Source of the DNA: Serratia proteamaculans_D
Lineage (GTDB): Bacteria; Pseudomonadota; Gammaproteobacteria; Enterobacterales; Enterobacteriaceae
Assembly: GCF_049959315.1 (NCBI RefSeq)
Contig: NZ_CP188201.1
Reading direction: 5' to 3' (one strand)
Length of the DNA: 64,000 bases
Shown here: piece by piece, positions 44,950 through 54,608 of the stretch
Numbering within the stretch: the stretch's first letter is position 1
How the letters are laid out: every line of letters starts with the position of its first letter
The notes under the pieces: model-generated
Seen by the model: the letters and a program-made list of their open reading frames with translations, nothing else
Database searches by the model: none
What the model was told of the DNA's origin: nothing
Position numbers and translations under genes: made by a program

Positions 44950-45755
44950 TGGAACGTTACCAGCAACTGTTCGACCGCCTGGCAAGCAACAAGGAAGGCG
45001 CCTTCGTCCCGTTCGTGACCCTCGGCGATCCTGGCCCGGCACTGTCATTGCAAATCATCGATACCCTGGTTGAAGCCGGCGCCGACGCGCTGGAGTTGGG
45101 TATCCCGTTCTCCGACCCACTGGCTGACGGCCCAACCATTCAAAGTGCGGCGCTGCGCGCATTCGCCTCTGGCGTCACGCCAACTCAGTGTTTCGAAATG
45201 CTGGCTGCCATCCGCCAGAAACACCCCGGCATTCCTATCGGCCTGCTGATGTACGCCAACCTGGTATTCCATAAAGGTATCGATGCGTTTTACCAACGCT
45301 GCGCCGAAGTGGGCGTAGACTCGGTGCTGATTGCCGACGTGCCGTATGAAGAGTCCGCGCCCTTCCGTGCTGCCGCTATCCGTCATGGTATCGCACCAAT
45401 CTTTATCTGCCCGCCAAATGCTGACGACGATTTACTGCGTGAAATCTCCTCACATGGCCGGGGCTACACCTACCTGCTGTCACGTGCAGGCGTAACCGGT
45501 ACCGAAAGCCGTGCCCAGCTGCCGTTGCATCATCTGGTGAACAAACTGCGTGAATACCATGCTGCACCATCGCTGCAAGGCTTTGGTATTTCTGAGCCGG
45601 CCCAGGTGCGTGATGCGCTGCAGGCCGGGGCTGCAGGGGCGATATCCGGTTCCGCGATCGTCAAGATTATCGAACAAAACCATACGCAACCGGCCGAAAT
45701 GCTGGCGCAATTGTCGACCTTCGTCAGTGAAATGAAAGCCGCAACCCGGGCATGA
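44949..45755 (+). CDS. trpA: Tryptophan synthase alpha chain
   Basis: 268 residues, TIM barrel with catalytic Glu49 and Asp60 (ALELGIPFSDPLADGPT). It cleaves indole-3-glycerol phosphate to indole and glyceraldehyde 3-phosphate. Last gene of the trp operon, followed by a terminator. Confidence 0.98.
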   Translation: MERYQQLFDRLASNKEGAFVPFVTLGDPGPALSLQIIDTLVEAGADALELGIPFSDPLADGPTIQSAALRAFASGVTPTQCFEMLAAIRQKHPGIPIGLLMYANLVFHKGIDAFYQRCAEVGVDSVLIADVPYEESAPFRAAAIRHGIAPIFICPPNADDDLLREISSHGRGYTYLLSRAGVTGTESRAQLPLHHLVNKLREYHAAPSLQGFGISEPAQVRDALQAGAAGAISGSAIVKIIEQNHTQPAEMLAQLSTFVSEMKAATRA

Positions 45756-45763
45756 TTGACCAG

Positions 45764-45796
45764 CAACGGGCGTAGATAATCTATGCCCGTTGTTAA
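45764..45796 (+). terminator. trp operon terminator
   Basis: CAACGGGC / GCCCGTTG, extended inward by TAGA / TCTA around a 3-nt loop, nine bases after trpA. The tail is moderately T-rich (TTAACATATTGTTT). Confidence 0.75.
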
Positions 45797-45975
45797 CATA
45801 TTGTTTCTCTTCAAGGTTGTGCTATTTTTTTTACACCTTCGATTTGAACAAACCTGATTCTTGTCTCACAATTAACCCTGCGCGTCGGGCATTTCTTTAT
45901 TTGGGGAAATGCGCTACGTTTTCAGGTGAAAACCCGAATGTAGTTTCAACAATAACATTGCATGGAGAGTAATTT

Positions 45976-46290
45976 ATGAAGCTATTTAAAACCCTTTCGG
46001 TCTTATGCATGGCAGCCGTTGTGGCATTCGCAGTAAGTGCCTGCGCGCCAACAGCGAAATCTGAAGGGACTGGCGGTTATATTGACGATACGGTAGTGAC
46101 GACCAAGGTGAAGTCAGCGCTGCTGGCGGATAAAACCATCAAGTCCACCGAAATCAGTGTCGAGACCTTTAAAGGTCGTGTGCAACTGAGCGGCTTTGTC
46201 AGTTCAAGCGCCGATGCCAACCGCGCGGTGCAGGTGACTCGTGGCGTAGCGGGTGTGAAATCCGTTGAAAACGTCATGAACATCAAGTAG
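45976..46290 (+). CDS. BON-domain lipoprotein (OsmY/YraP-like)
   Basis: 104 residues. Lipoprotein signal with lipobox VSAC (lipidated Cys23), then one BON domain (DDTVVTTKVKSALLADKTIKS, GRVQLSGFVSS, ARGVAGVKSVENVMNI pattern). BON proteins bind membrane phospholipids and help envelope integrity under stress. The lipobox residue after Cys is Ala, which predicts the outer membrane. It sits where E. coli has yciGFE. A hairpin GCATTTC / GAAATGC at 45889-45912 lies in the leader region. Confidence 0.85.
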   Translation: MKLFKTLSVLCMAAVVAFAVSACAPTAKSEGTGGYIDDTVVTTKVKSALLADKTIKSTEISVETFKGRVQLSGFVSSSADANRAVQVTRGVAGVKSVENVMNIK

Positions 46291-46302
46291 TAAAAGTAAA
46301 AC

Positions 46303-46327
46303 GGAGGCGCTGCGTGCGCCTCCCTGT
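46303..46327. terminator. Terminator between the BON gene and ompW
   Basis: GGAGGCGC / GCGCCTCC with a 5-nt loop; short T-rich tail on the plus side and A-rich flank on the other, usable by both converging genes. Confidence 0.75.
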
Positions 46328-46337
46328 TTAATCCCTG

Positions 46338-46982
46338 TCAGAAGCGATACCCTGCCCCGAACATAAACACCCACGGATCCAAACGCGTATCAATGCTGTG
46401 ATGATTACCGTCCGCATCGTCAAAGCGAGTTTTGGTTTCGATGTTCATCCACCACACTGACATGTTCAGCATCCAGTGCTCATCCAGGTTGTAATCCAGA
46501 CCCGCCTGCGCGGCTACGCCCCAGGAATCTTTCAAACTCAGGTTGCTCAGCCCGGCGCTTTTGCCGTTATCGTTGAATTTTTCATCGAAGAAGGTGGTGT
46601 AGTTAACGCCAAGCCCCAGGTACGGACGCAGTTTGTCCTGCTTGTCGCCGAAATAGTATTGCGCCATCAGGCTTGGTGGCAGATCGCGTACCGTTGCGAT
46701 ATTCCCGTTCACCGCAGAACCGTTCAGCCCTACCTTGTGGCGAAACGGCGTTGCAGCCAGCAATTCGACGCCGATATTGTCCGTTACCATATAGCCGAAG
46801 GTCAGACCAAGCTGGGTATTATTGTCGGCACTGAATGAGCCTTGCCCCAACACGTCGTCCGATCCGGCATTTGGCCGCACAGTGGCAGCGCCTGCGCGGA
46901 ACAGAAAATCGCCTGCCTGATGCGCACTTGCCAACATAGGCGTCATCATTGCCGCCAATACCACCAGAGTTGTCTTTTTCAT
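46338..46982 (-). CDS. ompW: OmpW, small outer-membrane beta-barrel protein
   Basis: 214 residues from MKKTTLVVLA, with a signal peptide (1-20, MLASA). Eight-stranded barrel pattern with typical pieces GDFLFRAGAATVRPN, PPSLMAQYYFG, RPYLGLGVNYTTFF, WMLNMSVWW and C-terminal aromatic GAGYRF. The frame extends nine codons upstream, but that adds no good signal. E. coli ompW is under FNR and ArcA; a perfect FNR site lies 145 bases upstream here. Confidence 0.94.
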   Translation of the reverse strand: MKKTTLVVLAAMMTPMLASAHQAGDFLFRAGAATVRPNAGSDDVLGQGSFSADNNTQLGLTFGYMVTDNIGVELLAATPFRHKVGLNGSAVNGNIATVRDLPPSLMAQYYFGDKQDKLRPYLGLGVNYTTFFDEKFNDNGKSAGLSNLSLKDSWGVAAQAGLDYNLDEHWMLNMSVWWMNIETKTRFDDADGNHHSIDTRLDPWVFMFGAGYRF

Positions 46983-47337
46983 TATCCATTCCATTTGTGT
47001 GGTTATCATCCAGGGGGAATATACCTACTTACGGGTATTTATGATCCCATCGAGATCACATCTTATGTGTAAAAGTTTTAATTCCTACTAAAAACAAGGT
47101 TACCTAAGAGGCTAATAAATCAAGGATTGATCTGAATCAAAAAATGCCTTTTGTTGCAAATTATCTACATGTTCCGACGCAAGAACACAGCTTGAAAGGT
47201 GGCAAAGGATAGCGATAAAGCCGATTGCAGAAGAAATCGTCACTGTGCACTTCGCGGGGTGCCACAGCGGCCTGGAACAGGGTACAATCGCCCACTGATT
47301 TTGATTTATCTCTGTTTCTCGATGCCAAGGAGTCTGC
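46983..47337. other. Divergent control region of ompW and yciC
   Basis: No gene. Holds the FNR site listed below and AT-rich promoter sequence. Confidence 0.4.
47127..47140. promoter_or_regulatory. FNR binding site upstream of ompW
   Basis: TTGATCTGAATCAA, a perfect TTGAT-N4-ATCAA match. Its distance from ompW is in the range of the upstream FNR sites known for E. coli ompW. Confidence 0.75.
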
Positions 47338-48090
47338 ATGCCTATCACGGCCAACACGTTGTACCGTGACAGTTTTAATTTTTTCCGTAACCAACTGACC
47401 AGTATCCTGATGCTGGCGCTGTTGACCGCGTTCATTTCTGTGCTGCTCAATCAGGCTTTCAGCCCTGACGTCGAACAGTTGAAGATCCTGAGCGCAACGG
47501 AAGGTGACTTTGCTGCATCCGCCGGTATGGGGATCCAGGAAATCATTCAACAAATGACGCCTGAGCAACAGATGGTGTTATTGAAGGTTTCAGCCGCCGC
47601 CACCTTTTCCGCATTAGTGGGCAACGTGTTGCTGGTTGGCGGGATGCTGACATTGATTCGTCTGGTTTCTCAGGGGCAGCGCATCAGCGCACTGCGCGCT
47701 ATCGGTGCTTCTGCGCCGGAACTGCCGCGTTTACTGCTGCTGCTGTTTATCTGCACGCTGTTGATCCAGCTGGGCCTGACGCTGTTTGTGGTGCCGGGCG
47801 TGATCATGGCGATCGCCTTCTCTCTGGCTCCGGTGATTACCGCTACCGAAAAGAAAGGCGTGTTCGCCTCGATTAAGCTGAGCTGCAAGTTGGCGTTCGC
47901 CAATGCGCGGGTGATTGTTCCGGCGATGATGTTGTGGCTGGCAGCCAAGCTGCTGGTGCTGTTTATGGTGAGCCACCTTTCGGTGCTGACCCCGAACGTC
48001 GCCAGCGTGGTGCTGACCGCCCTGAGCAACCTGGTTTCGGCCTTGTTGCTGATTTACCTGTTCCGTCTGTATATGCTGCTGCGCAGCTAA
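47338..48090 (+). CDS. yciC: YciC, UPF0259 inner-membrane protein
   Basis: 250 residues with about six membrane segments (for example 23-41, 88-110, 131-160, 196-215, 225-247). Begins MPITANTLYRDSFNFFRNQ like E. coli YciC. AAGGAG lies upstream. Function unknown; E. coli homologues are linked to membrane stress. Gene order ompW-yciC is conserved. Confidence 0.9.
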   Translation: MPITANTLYRDSFNFFRNQLTSILMLALLTAFISVLLNQAFSPDVEQLKILSATEGDFAASAGMGIQEIIQQMTPEQQMVLLKVSAAATFSALVGNVLLVGGMLTLIRLVSQGQRISALRAIGASAPELPRLLLLLFICTLLIQLGLTLFVVPGVIMAIAFSLAPVITATEKKGVFASIKLSCKLAFANARVIVPAMMLWLAAKLLVLFMVSHLSVLTPNVASVVLTALSNLVSALLLIYLFRLYMLLRS

Positions 48091-48108
48091 TCTCACAGTC
48101 GAAATCTG

Positions 48109-48136
48109 AAAGGCACGCTTCGGCGTGCCTTTTGTT
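48109..48136. terminator. Terminator between yciC and the SulP gene
   Basis: AAAGGCACGC / GCGTGCCTTT around a TTCG tetraloop, followed by TTGTTT. Confidence 0.92.
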
Positions 48137-49839
48137 TATTGAGCCACAGCAGGTTCCGCCTGCTCCTTACTTTGAATCAGCTTCAGCGCCAGGTACAAGT
48201 CCGGCACCAATATCAACTCCCGATCGCGCCCCATTCGATTGATACGGAACCAGCGCGTCAGCTCGGTTCGCCGTCCTGCCAGCACCAACTTCACGTTACG
48301 CTGTAACAAATCACGTTTCAATTCGTCGATGGCCACCAGTACGCTGATATCAGCATGGGTAAAGCTGGCAACGGCGTCCACTACTACCCAACGCGGCTGG
48401 AACGGTGTGCTGTCCACCAGGTTCAGGATCCGCCGTTTGAAATACGCCACGTTGAAATAGGTCAGTGGCGAGTTGAAACGATACATCATCACACCGGGCA
48501 CCGCTTTAATGCCGTTATTGTTGCCCATCGAATGGATCATGCCTTCGTCATTAACGCCCAGCAGTTGTTCCGTTGGGCGGAACACCGTGCGCAGGAACTG
48601 CATCAGGCCCAGTAAAACCGCCAGGCCAATACCGCTGATCACCCCCACCAGCAGTACGCTAAGGAAGGTAAACATCGCCAGCCGGAAGGCCTGAGCATTG
48701 CGACGCCGCATGATCCAGATGCCACGAATATCCAACAGCGACCAGGCGGCGTACATCAACACCACACCCAACCCCGCCACCGGAATAAACTGTAGCGGCG
48801 CCATCAGGAACAACAGCACAAAAGCAATCACCGCCGCCGCAATGATCGATACCAGTTGGCTCTTGCCGCCGTTGGCATCATTAACCGCAGTGCGCGAATC
48901 TGCCCCGCTGATGGCAAACCCCTGCGACAGTGCCGAGACGATATTCACCAGGCCAAGCGCCCGAAACTCGGCATCCGCATTCACCTCATAGCCGTTTTTC
49001 GCTGCAAAGCTTCGTGCGGTCAGCATCATGCTGACAAAGCTGACCACGGCCAGGTTCAGCGCCGGGATCACCATGTCACGCAGCAAGCCCGGTTGAAAAT
49101 CCGGCCACTGCACTATCGGCAACACATCACTAAAACCGCCGACCGTCACCACACCATGCTGTTGCAACCCGCCTGCCCAGGTAACAAAAGTGACCAGAAC
49201 AATGGCAAATAAAGGTGCCGGCCAGTTGGGCCGCCATTTTTTAAACCCGATCACCGTAACCAGCGCCAGTAACGAGACCGCCATCGTCAGCCAATCACTG
49301 TGCATCAGGTTGCCTGGCAGTGCGTAAATACGTTCGATCAGCTGTGCCGGGCGCGCACCAAATCCGAACACCTTGCCAATCTGATCGACCATGATGGTAA
49401 TCGCCACGCCGTTCAGCAAACCACTGAGTATCGGCCGTGAGAGTAAATCAGCCAGTGCGCCCAGCTTGAAGCGGCTGGCCAACAGACACCAGGCGCCCAT
49501 CATTGCCGTCATCATGATGGTCAATTGCCAATGGCGTTCCATATTGCCCGCCGCCAACGGGGTCACGACGGCGGCAATCACCGCGCAGGTCGCCGCATCC
49601 GGCCCCACAATCAGTTGGCGTGAGGAGCCAAAAAACGCGTAGGCTACCATTGGCAAAATACAGGAATATAACCCCACTATCGGGCTGACGCCGGCCAATT
49701 CGGCGTAGGCAATCGCTACCGGCAATGCCACGGCGGCGACGGAAAGTCCGGCGCGGATATCCGGTTTAAGCCAGCTGCGTTGATACCCTAATAAATGCGT
49801 CAAACCGGGCGTAAGCGCCTGGAGAGATTTCCACTGCAT
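48136..49839 (-). CDS. SulP-family anion transporter with STAS domain
   Basis: 567 residues from MQWKSLQALTPGL. SulP membrane domain with many segments (GLSVAAVALPVAIAYAELAG signature, ISGADSRTAVNDANGGKSQL) and a C-terminal cytoplasmic STAS domain from about residue 435 (PRWVVVDAVASFTHADISV). Family members carry sulfate, bicarbonate or dicarboxylates; the substrate is not evident. The longer frame to 49968 adds a non-membrane stretch without a ribosome site. It is inserted between yciC and yciB, which are neighbours in E. coli, on the opposite strand. Confidence 0.9.
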   Translation of the reverse strand: MQWKSLQALTPGLTHLLGYQRSWLKPDIRAGLSVAAVALPVAIAYAELAGVSPIVGLYSCILPMVAYAFFGSSRQLIVGPDAATCAVIAAVVTPLAAGNMERHWQLTIMMTAMMGAWCLLASRFKLGALADLLSRPILSGLLNGVAITIMVDQIGKVFGFGARPAQLIERIYALPGNLMHSDWLTMAVSLLALVTVIGFKKWRPNWPAPLFAIVLVTFVTWAGGLQQHGVVTVGGFSDVLPIVQWPDFQPGLLRDMVIPALNLAVVSFVSMMLTARSFAAKNGYEVNADAEFRALGLVNIVSALSQGFAISGADSRTAVNDANGGKSQLVSIIAAAVIAFVLLFLMAPLQFIPVAGLGVVLMYAAWSLLDIRGIWIMRRRNAQAFRLAMFTFLSVLLVGVISGIGLAVLLGLMQFLRTVFRPTEQLLGVNDEGMIHSMGNNNGIKAVPGVMMYRFNSPLTYFNVAYFKRRILNLVDSTPFQPRWVVVDAVASFTHADISVLVAIDELKRDLLQRNVKLVLAGRRTELTRWFRINRMGRDRELILVPDLYLALKLIQSKEQAEPAVAQ

Positions 49840-50073
49840 AAACTGTTTTCCGTTATAAATTATCCGGCTATTATTGCGCGTATCATGCGATGCCAATGCC
49901 GTGCTGGCAATCTGCCCGCCGCGAACTCGCGACCTCAATCGTAAGTTTATGCAAATTCCTGCTTTCATGGCGGAAATACGGCGGCCAAACGCCGATAATC
50001 AGCAGCTACCAGCGGTACACAGGGCCCGCCAAATCCGGTATAGTCGGCCGATGAACAGATGATGGATTGATTT

Positions 50074-50613
50074 ATGAAGCAGTTTCTTGATTTCCTCCCG
50101 TTAATTGTCTTTTTCGCTTTTTATAAGCTCTACGATATCTATGTTGCCTCTGGCGCATTGATTGTTGCTACCGCCCTGGCGCTGGTGTTCACCTGGTTCA
50201 AATACCGCAAAATTGAGAAGATGACGCTGATCACCTTCCTGATGGTGCTGGTATTCGGCACTTTGACGCTGGTGTTCCATAACGATTTGTTTATCAAATG
50301 GAAAGTGACCATCATTTACTGCCTGTTCGCGCTGGCGCTGCTGATTAGCCAACTGGTGCTGAAAAAGCCTCTGGTTCAACGCATGCTGGGCAAAGAGCTG
50401 ACGCTGCCGGATAAAGTCTGGAATAACCTCAACCTGGCCTGGGCAGTATTTTTCCTGGCCTGTGGTCTGGCGAATATTTACGTTGCCTTCTGGTTGCCCC
50501 AAAGCGTTTGGGTTAACTTTAAAGTCTTCGGTCTGACCGCGCTGACGCTGGTATTTACCCTGCTCAGCGGCGTTTATATTTATCGGCACATGCCGGAAGA
50601 ACAGAAAAAATAG
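50074..50613 (+). CDS. yciB: YciB, inner-membrane spanning intracellular septation protein
   Basis: 179 residues, the E. coli length, with five membrane segments; begins MKQFLDFLPLIVFFAFYK and ends in a cytoplasmic RHMPEEQKK tail. Interacts with cell elongation and division proteins in E. coli (IspA family). Followed by yciA, 75 bases later. Confidence 0.95.
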   Translation: MKQFLDFLPLIVFFAFYKLYDIYVASGALIVATALALVFTWFKYRKIEKMTLITFLMVLVFGTLTLVFHNDLFIKWKVTIIYCLFALALLISQLVLKKPLVQRMLGKELTLPDKVWNNLNLAWAVFFLACGLANIYVAFWLPQSVWVNFKVFGLTALTLVFTLLSGVYIYRHMPEEQKK

Positions 50614-50688
50614 TTACAAAATTGTTAATGCCCGTGGCCTTTGCTACGGGCAGTATAGTGAAATCCCTTCTTTGATAAGCAGACAGCT

Positions 50689-51117
50689 ATGACTCAACAA
50701 CGACCTTTACCCAGTGGCGAAATGGTGCTGCGAACGCTGGCGATGCCGGCAGATACCAATGCCAACGGCGATATTTTTGGCGGCTGGCTGATGTCGCAGA
50801 TGGATATTGGCGGCGCTATTCAGGCGAAAGAAATTGCCGAAGGCCGCGTCGTTACCGTGCGGGTGGACGGTATGACCTTCCTGAAACCGGTCGCGGTGGG
50901 TGACGTGGTATGTTGCTACGCGCACTGTATCCGCACTGGACGCAGTTCGATCACCATCAATATCGAAGTGTGGGTCAAAAAAGTATCTTCCGCCCCTATC
51001 GGCCAACGCTACCGCGCGACTGAAGCGGTGTTTACCTATGTTGCAGTAGACGATGAAGGTAATTCACGCCCCCTGCCCGACGGAAAAATGAATTTCCGTG
51101 TAGGTTTCGATGAATAA
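50689..51117 (+). CDS. yciA: YciA, acyl-CoA thioester hydrolase
   Basis: 142-residue hotdog-fold thioesterase. The signature NANGDIFGGWLMSQMDIGGA with catalytic Asp, and the nucleotide-binding RVDGMTFLKPV, are present. It hydrolyses a broad range of acyl-CoAs. In E. coli tonB is the next gene, convergent; here a 5-kb insertion separates them. Confidence 0.95.
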   Translation: MTQQRPLPSGEMVLRTLAMPADTNANGDIFGGWLMSQMDIGGAIQAKEIAEGRVVTVRVDGMTFLKPVAVGDVVCCYAHCIRTGRSSITINIEVWVKKVSSAPIGQRYRATEAVFTYVAVDDEGNSRPLPDGKMNFRVGFDE

Positions 51118-51145
51118 GCCGTAGCGACAAAATTCGTTTTCAATT

Positions 51146-51173
51146 AGCCCGATGCACCTCATCGGGCTTTTTT
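51146..51173 (+). terminator. yciA terminator
   Basis: AGCCCGATG / CATCGGGCT with a 5-nt loop and six T residues. Confidence 0.92.
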
Positions 51174-51365
51174 ATTGCTGCTGGTTAATCAACGCGTTTC
51201 AATAACGCCTTTTGGCGGTTAAAGACCTGTATCTTGATTTTGCTTGTGTATAATCAACCGGGTACCCTCACGACATGGGACGCCAGAGTCGACCTATCGC
51301 TATCTTGGTCAGTGCTCCGCCTATCAATTCATCTTGTGGCATAAAACTGAGGTTATAAGTACAGA

Positions 51366-52391
51366 ATGGCTACCCTTAAAGACGTTGCACGCCATGCCGG
51401 TGTCTCTGTAACGACCGTATCTAACTTTATTAATAATAAAAAAAAGCTCAAAGATGATACGCGGCAGAACATTCTGGAAGCCATTCAGGCTACCGGCTAC
51501 CGACACAATGCCTTGGCCGCCTCACTCAAGAAAAACTCAGCCGGTTTAAAAAGCATTGGCATCATTTCGATCGTCGACCAAAACCCCTTTTTCTCCGAAC
51601 TGTTCTTCAAGCTGGAAAATGAATGCTTCAAGCAGGACTTTACCGTTATCTCCTGCTTCCGCCATGCCGATAAAGAGGATTTACACACCTACATTAATTT
51701 AATGTCTGGCCGTGTTGACGGCATCATCCTCATCTCGTTGAAACGTGACAAAATTGATACCGTAATCAAACAGATCCATGCGGTGCCGGTGGTAGCTATC
51801 GCTTTCGATATCGGTGATGTGATGAGTTTGTGCGGGGGTACAGATTTCAATTTACATAATGAGACTGGCGGCTACACAGCAGGACGGTTCTTGCTGTCCA
51901 AAGGGCACAAAAAAATTGCCTGTGTGACCGGGCCCAAAGCGTTAAAGACCACAACAAACCGTATCGCGGGTCTGAAAAAAGCACTAGGGGAATTTAACCT
52001 GCCTGAAGACTCCGTCGACTATATCGAAGGAAACTACACCTATCAGAGCGGCGTTGACGCCATGTATCAACTTTTCTCCTCCGCAGCGTTACCAACGGCC
52101 ATTATCTGTCATAACGATTTAATGGCCATTGGTGTGCAGAATGCGGCGAATGAACTGGGCTTGAAGATCCCCAGGGAGCTTTCAGTCATGGGTTACGATG
52201 ATATAGAAATGTCCAAATTGTCTTTCCCGTCACTCTCCACGGTTAGAATTCCTTTGGACGACATTGCTTACCAAGCCCTGGAAGGCCTGACCATGAAAAT
52301 GTCTCATCCAGGGAGTAAAGCCATAATATCAATAACACCTAGCCTGGTCGTCCGGGGATCGGTCAGTGAACCCGTCGATTTTGGGAAATGA
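51366..52391 (+). CDS. LacI/GalR-family repressor of the nucleoside cassette
   Basis: 341 residues. N-terminal helix-turn-helix (TLKDVARHAGVSVTTVSNFIN) and hinge, then a periplasmic-binding-like domain (GIISIVDQNPFFSEL, HNDLMAIGVQNAANELGL, VMGYDDIEMSKLSFPSLSTVR). It is convergent with the nucleoside hydrolase gene, with 10 bases between the stops. A TATAAT box lies at 51249-51254. The two palindromic sites before the MFS gene are its likely operators; the inducer may be a nucleoside or ribose compound, by inference. Confidence 0.88.
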   Translation: MATLKDVARHAGVSVTTVSNFINNKKKLKDDTRQNILEAIQATGYRHNALAASLKKNSAGLKSIGIISIVDQNPFFSELFFKLENECFKQDFTVISCFRHADKEDLHTYINLMSGRVDGIILISLKRDKIDTVIKQIHAVPVVAIAFDIGDVMSLCGGTDFNLHNETGGYTAGRFLLSKGHKKIACVTGPKALKTTTNRIAGLKKALGEFNLPEDSVDYIEGNYTYQSGVDAMYQLFSSAALPTAIICHNDLMAIGVQNAANELGLKIPRELSVMGYDDIEMSKLSFPSLSTVRIPLDDIAYQALEGLTMKMSHPGSKAIISITPSLVVRGSVSEPVDFGK

Positions 52392-52401
52392 CGTTCAGAA
52401 A

Positions 52402-53370
52402 CTAAACCGTCGCCTTCTCCACCATGGTCGCCATATAGAGATCAAGCACCCCCTGGTGATCAACCTGAACGCAAACACGTTGCTTCGGTTTCCCATTCCA
52501 CTCATCAATCGGGTAGCGTTTCCCCCCCTCTTTAAGCAAGGTATGCCCGATGGCCGGCCCTTCAGTAATCACCCGTATAGCGCCGACTTTGACGTCGAAC
52601 AGCTCAGGGGCAATCGCATAGACAATGGCCGAAGAGTCGTGCACATAAAACCCTTCCATACCCACTTCTCGTTGATGAAAGTCCGCATAAAAGCGTGTTA
52701 TGCGATAAATAAACTCACCGTATCGGGCTGAATCCAGACGTAGTCGATCAATATATTCGCCGGTCATTACCGTTTGCTGAGTGACGTCCAGCCCAACGAC
52801 AGTCACCGGCCATTGCGTGGTCATCACCCTGTCGGCCGCATGCGGGTCGCCGATGATATTGGCTTCCGCGAAGGGAGTCACATTGCCCGTATGGCCGTTA
52901 TGGCCAAATGCTCCGCCCATCACAATCACCTCTTTGACCAGGCCGGCAATGCTGGGATCCTTTTCAACCGCCAAAGCCAGATTGGTTAACCTGCCAACGG
53001 CGATTAAGGTAATCTCGCCCGGATGGGCTTTTACGCTATCGATAATGTAGTCATGAGCCGCTCGCTTATCGATGCCGTGATACTCCCCCGCGGGAATATC
53101 TATATCCCCCAATCCATTTAACCCATGGACAAAAGTGGTTGGCTCACCCGCCGAGACTACCAGCGGGGTATCTGCACCCATCGCAACATCCGCAGTCAGA
53201 CCAAACCGCTGCTTTAGATACAGCGCATTTCTGGTGGCATTCTCAATAGTCGCATTGCCAAAAACGGTGGTAATCCCCATCAGCTCTATCTCTGAACTGG
53301 CATGTGCCAGCAGCATCGCCATGCTGTCGTCAATGCCGGGATCCGTATCAAAAATGACTTTTCTCTTCAT
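52402..53370 (-). CDS. Inosine-uridine-preferring nucleoside hydrolase family protein
   Basis: 322 residues. N-terminal Ca-binding motif DTDPGIDD (Asp8, Asp10, Asp14, Asp15), VFGNATIENATRNAL, ALAVEKDPSI, MGGAF and AEANIIGDPHAAD are typical of RihA/B/C enzymes, which split ribonucleosides to base and ribose. The substrate subtype is not clear. The start overlaps the MFS stop by four bases, so the two are cotranscribed from the MFS promoter. Confidence 0.9.
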   Translation of the reverse strand: MKRKVIFDTDPGIDDSMAMLLAHASSEIELMGITTVFGNATIENATRNALYLKQRFGLTADVAMGADTPLVVSAGEPTTFVHGLNGLGDIDIPAGEYHGIDKRAAHDYIIDSVKAHPGEITLIAVGRLTNLALAVEKDPSIAGLVKEVIVMGGAFGHNGHTGNVTPFAEANIIGDPHAADRVMTTQWPVTVVGLDVTQQTVMTGEYIDRLRLDSARYGEFIYRITRFYADFHQREVGMEGFYVHDSSAIVYAIAPELFDVKVGAIRVITEGPAIGHTLLKEGGKRYPIDEWNGKPKQRVCVQVDHQGVLDLYMATMVEKATV

Positions 53371-54578
53371 GAATATATTTCCTTTGTGGATTTGGTGTTT
53401 TCAATCTTCTCGAGTATCAGACAGGCAACAATGGCGATACAGACGGCGGTAAAGCCCAGGACGGTCATGACCATCGCGCTGGCCACCCCGAACCGATCAA
53501 CGATGGCGGCAGACAAAGCCGGAGAAATAGTGCTGCCCACGGTTCCGCACGTCAGTAAAAAGGTAACCAGCACGGCCGGAGAATTGTTCACCTGTTGAGA
53601 GCCAACGGAAATGCCTAATTTATAGACACATGAGGTCAGGAAACCGAAACCCAGGGTGAGAGTCAGGAATACCCTTGGGTTGTGAGTTATGCTCAAGTAA
53701 AAGGTCACCAGGATCGCAATGATAGAGACCGCCACTAACATGACCCGTGCGGGGATTTTATTCACCAGTATGGCTGCGGTGATTAAACCAAATACAGATG
53801 GCCCCCAATAGTTGCCCACTGCCGCACCCGATTCCACCGCGGATAAACCAAACGTCTGCTGCAAGTAACTGGGCGACCAGGTCAGGAAAGTACTCTGAGC
53901 AAACAGGTAAACACCGAGCGCAAACCCCATTAAAACCACTCTGGGGGTCATCACCTCTTTCCAGTTAAACCTGGCGCTTGGGGTGTTTGCTTTATCGGCC
54001 TCGGCCAAATCCCCTTTCGGATATTTCAATATAAAGGTACTGATAAACACCAGTGCGGCGATAACACCAGCCAGGCCATAAGCCGTGGTCCATTGCATGT
54101 TTGCAGCAATGATCATTGTAGCCATCGAAGGAAAGATAAAACCGGAAGCGCTAAAGGCACAATCAGTGGCGATAAAGGCAGAAGCGCGTTTGTTTTCGTT
54201 GAAAACTTTGGAGATAAGCACTGCGCCGCCCGACAAACCGGTGCCGCAGCAGGTGCCCAAAACAAAAAGATAGAACGAAACAACAAACGGATTTCTAACA
54301 TCCAGAAACACCAATGCGGCCAGAACAACCAGGAAAATGGCATAGGTGACTCGCAGGATATGGCGGATCTCAAACCTGGAGTACACAGCCATTGAGATGA
54401 ACGTTCCCAAAAGCGTGCCGCCGGTCAGGTAAGAAAACATCGCCGCGGCGTCCGTGATGCCCATACCCAGATAAACAGACATCGGTTTAATGACAATGCC
54501 TATCTGAGTGAGGAGACCCGCCATCACCATATAGGTCATAAATGAGACAGACAGTAAGCTGGCTTGGTAAGAACTCAT
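53367..54578 (-). CDS. MFS transporter (TsgA-like), probable nucleoside importer
   Basis: 403 residues with about 12 membrane segments; general resemblance to the TsgA/FucP-like branch (FSYLTGGTLLGTFISMAVYSRF, GTCCGTGLSGGAVLISKVF). Transport of a nucleoside is inferred only from the coupled hydrolase gene. First gene of the two-gene unit. A palindromic operator candidate lies 16 bases before the ATG, where repressor would block transcription. Confidence 0.82.
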   Translation of the reverse strand: MSSYQASLLSVSFMTYMVMAGLLTQIGIVIKPMSVYLGMGITDAAAMFSYLTGGTLLGTFISMAVYSRFEIRHILRVTYAIFLVVLAALVFLDVRNPFVVSFYLFVLGTCCGTGLSGGAVLISKVFNENKRASAFIATDCAFSASGFIFPSMATMIIAANMQWTTAYGLAGVIAALVFISTFILKYPKGDLAEADKANTPSARFNWKEVMTPRVVLMGFALGVYLFAQSTFLTWSPSYLQQTFGLSAVESGAAVGNYWGPSVFGLITAAILVNKIPARVMLVAVSIIAILVTFYLSITHNPRVFLTLTLGFGFLTSCVYKLGISVGSQQVNNSPAVLVTFLLTCGTVGSTISPALSAAIVDRFGVASAMVMTVLGFTAVCIAIVACLILEKIENTKSTKEIYS

Positions 54579-54594
54579 GGTTTTCCCCGAAAAG

Positions 54595-54608
54595 GTTTAA
54601 CGTTACAC
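54595..54608. promoter_or_regulatory. LacI-type operator candidate 1
   Basis: GTTTAACGTTACAC: a palindrome around a central CG, as in LacI/GalR operators, with one mismatched pair. The similarity to site 2 extends to 54619 (25 bases, four mismatches). Confidence 0.6.

Noticed and set aside
45790..45972. 60-codon frame before the BON lipoprotein gene
   Set aside because: Composition and position suggest promoter/leader sequence; no homology recognised.
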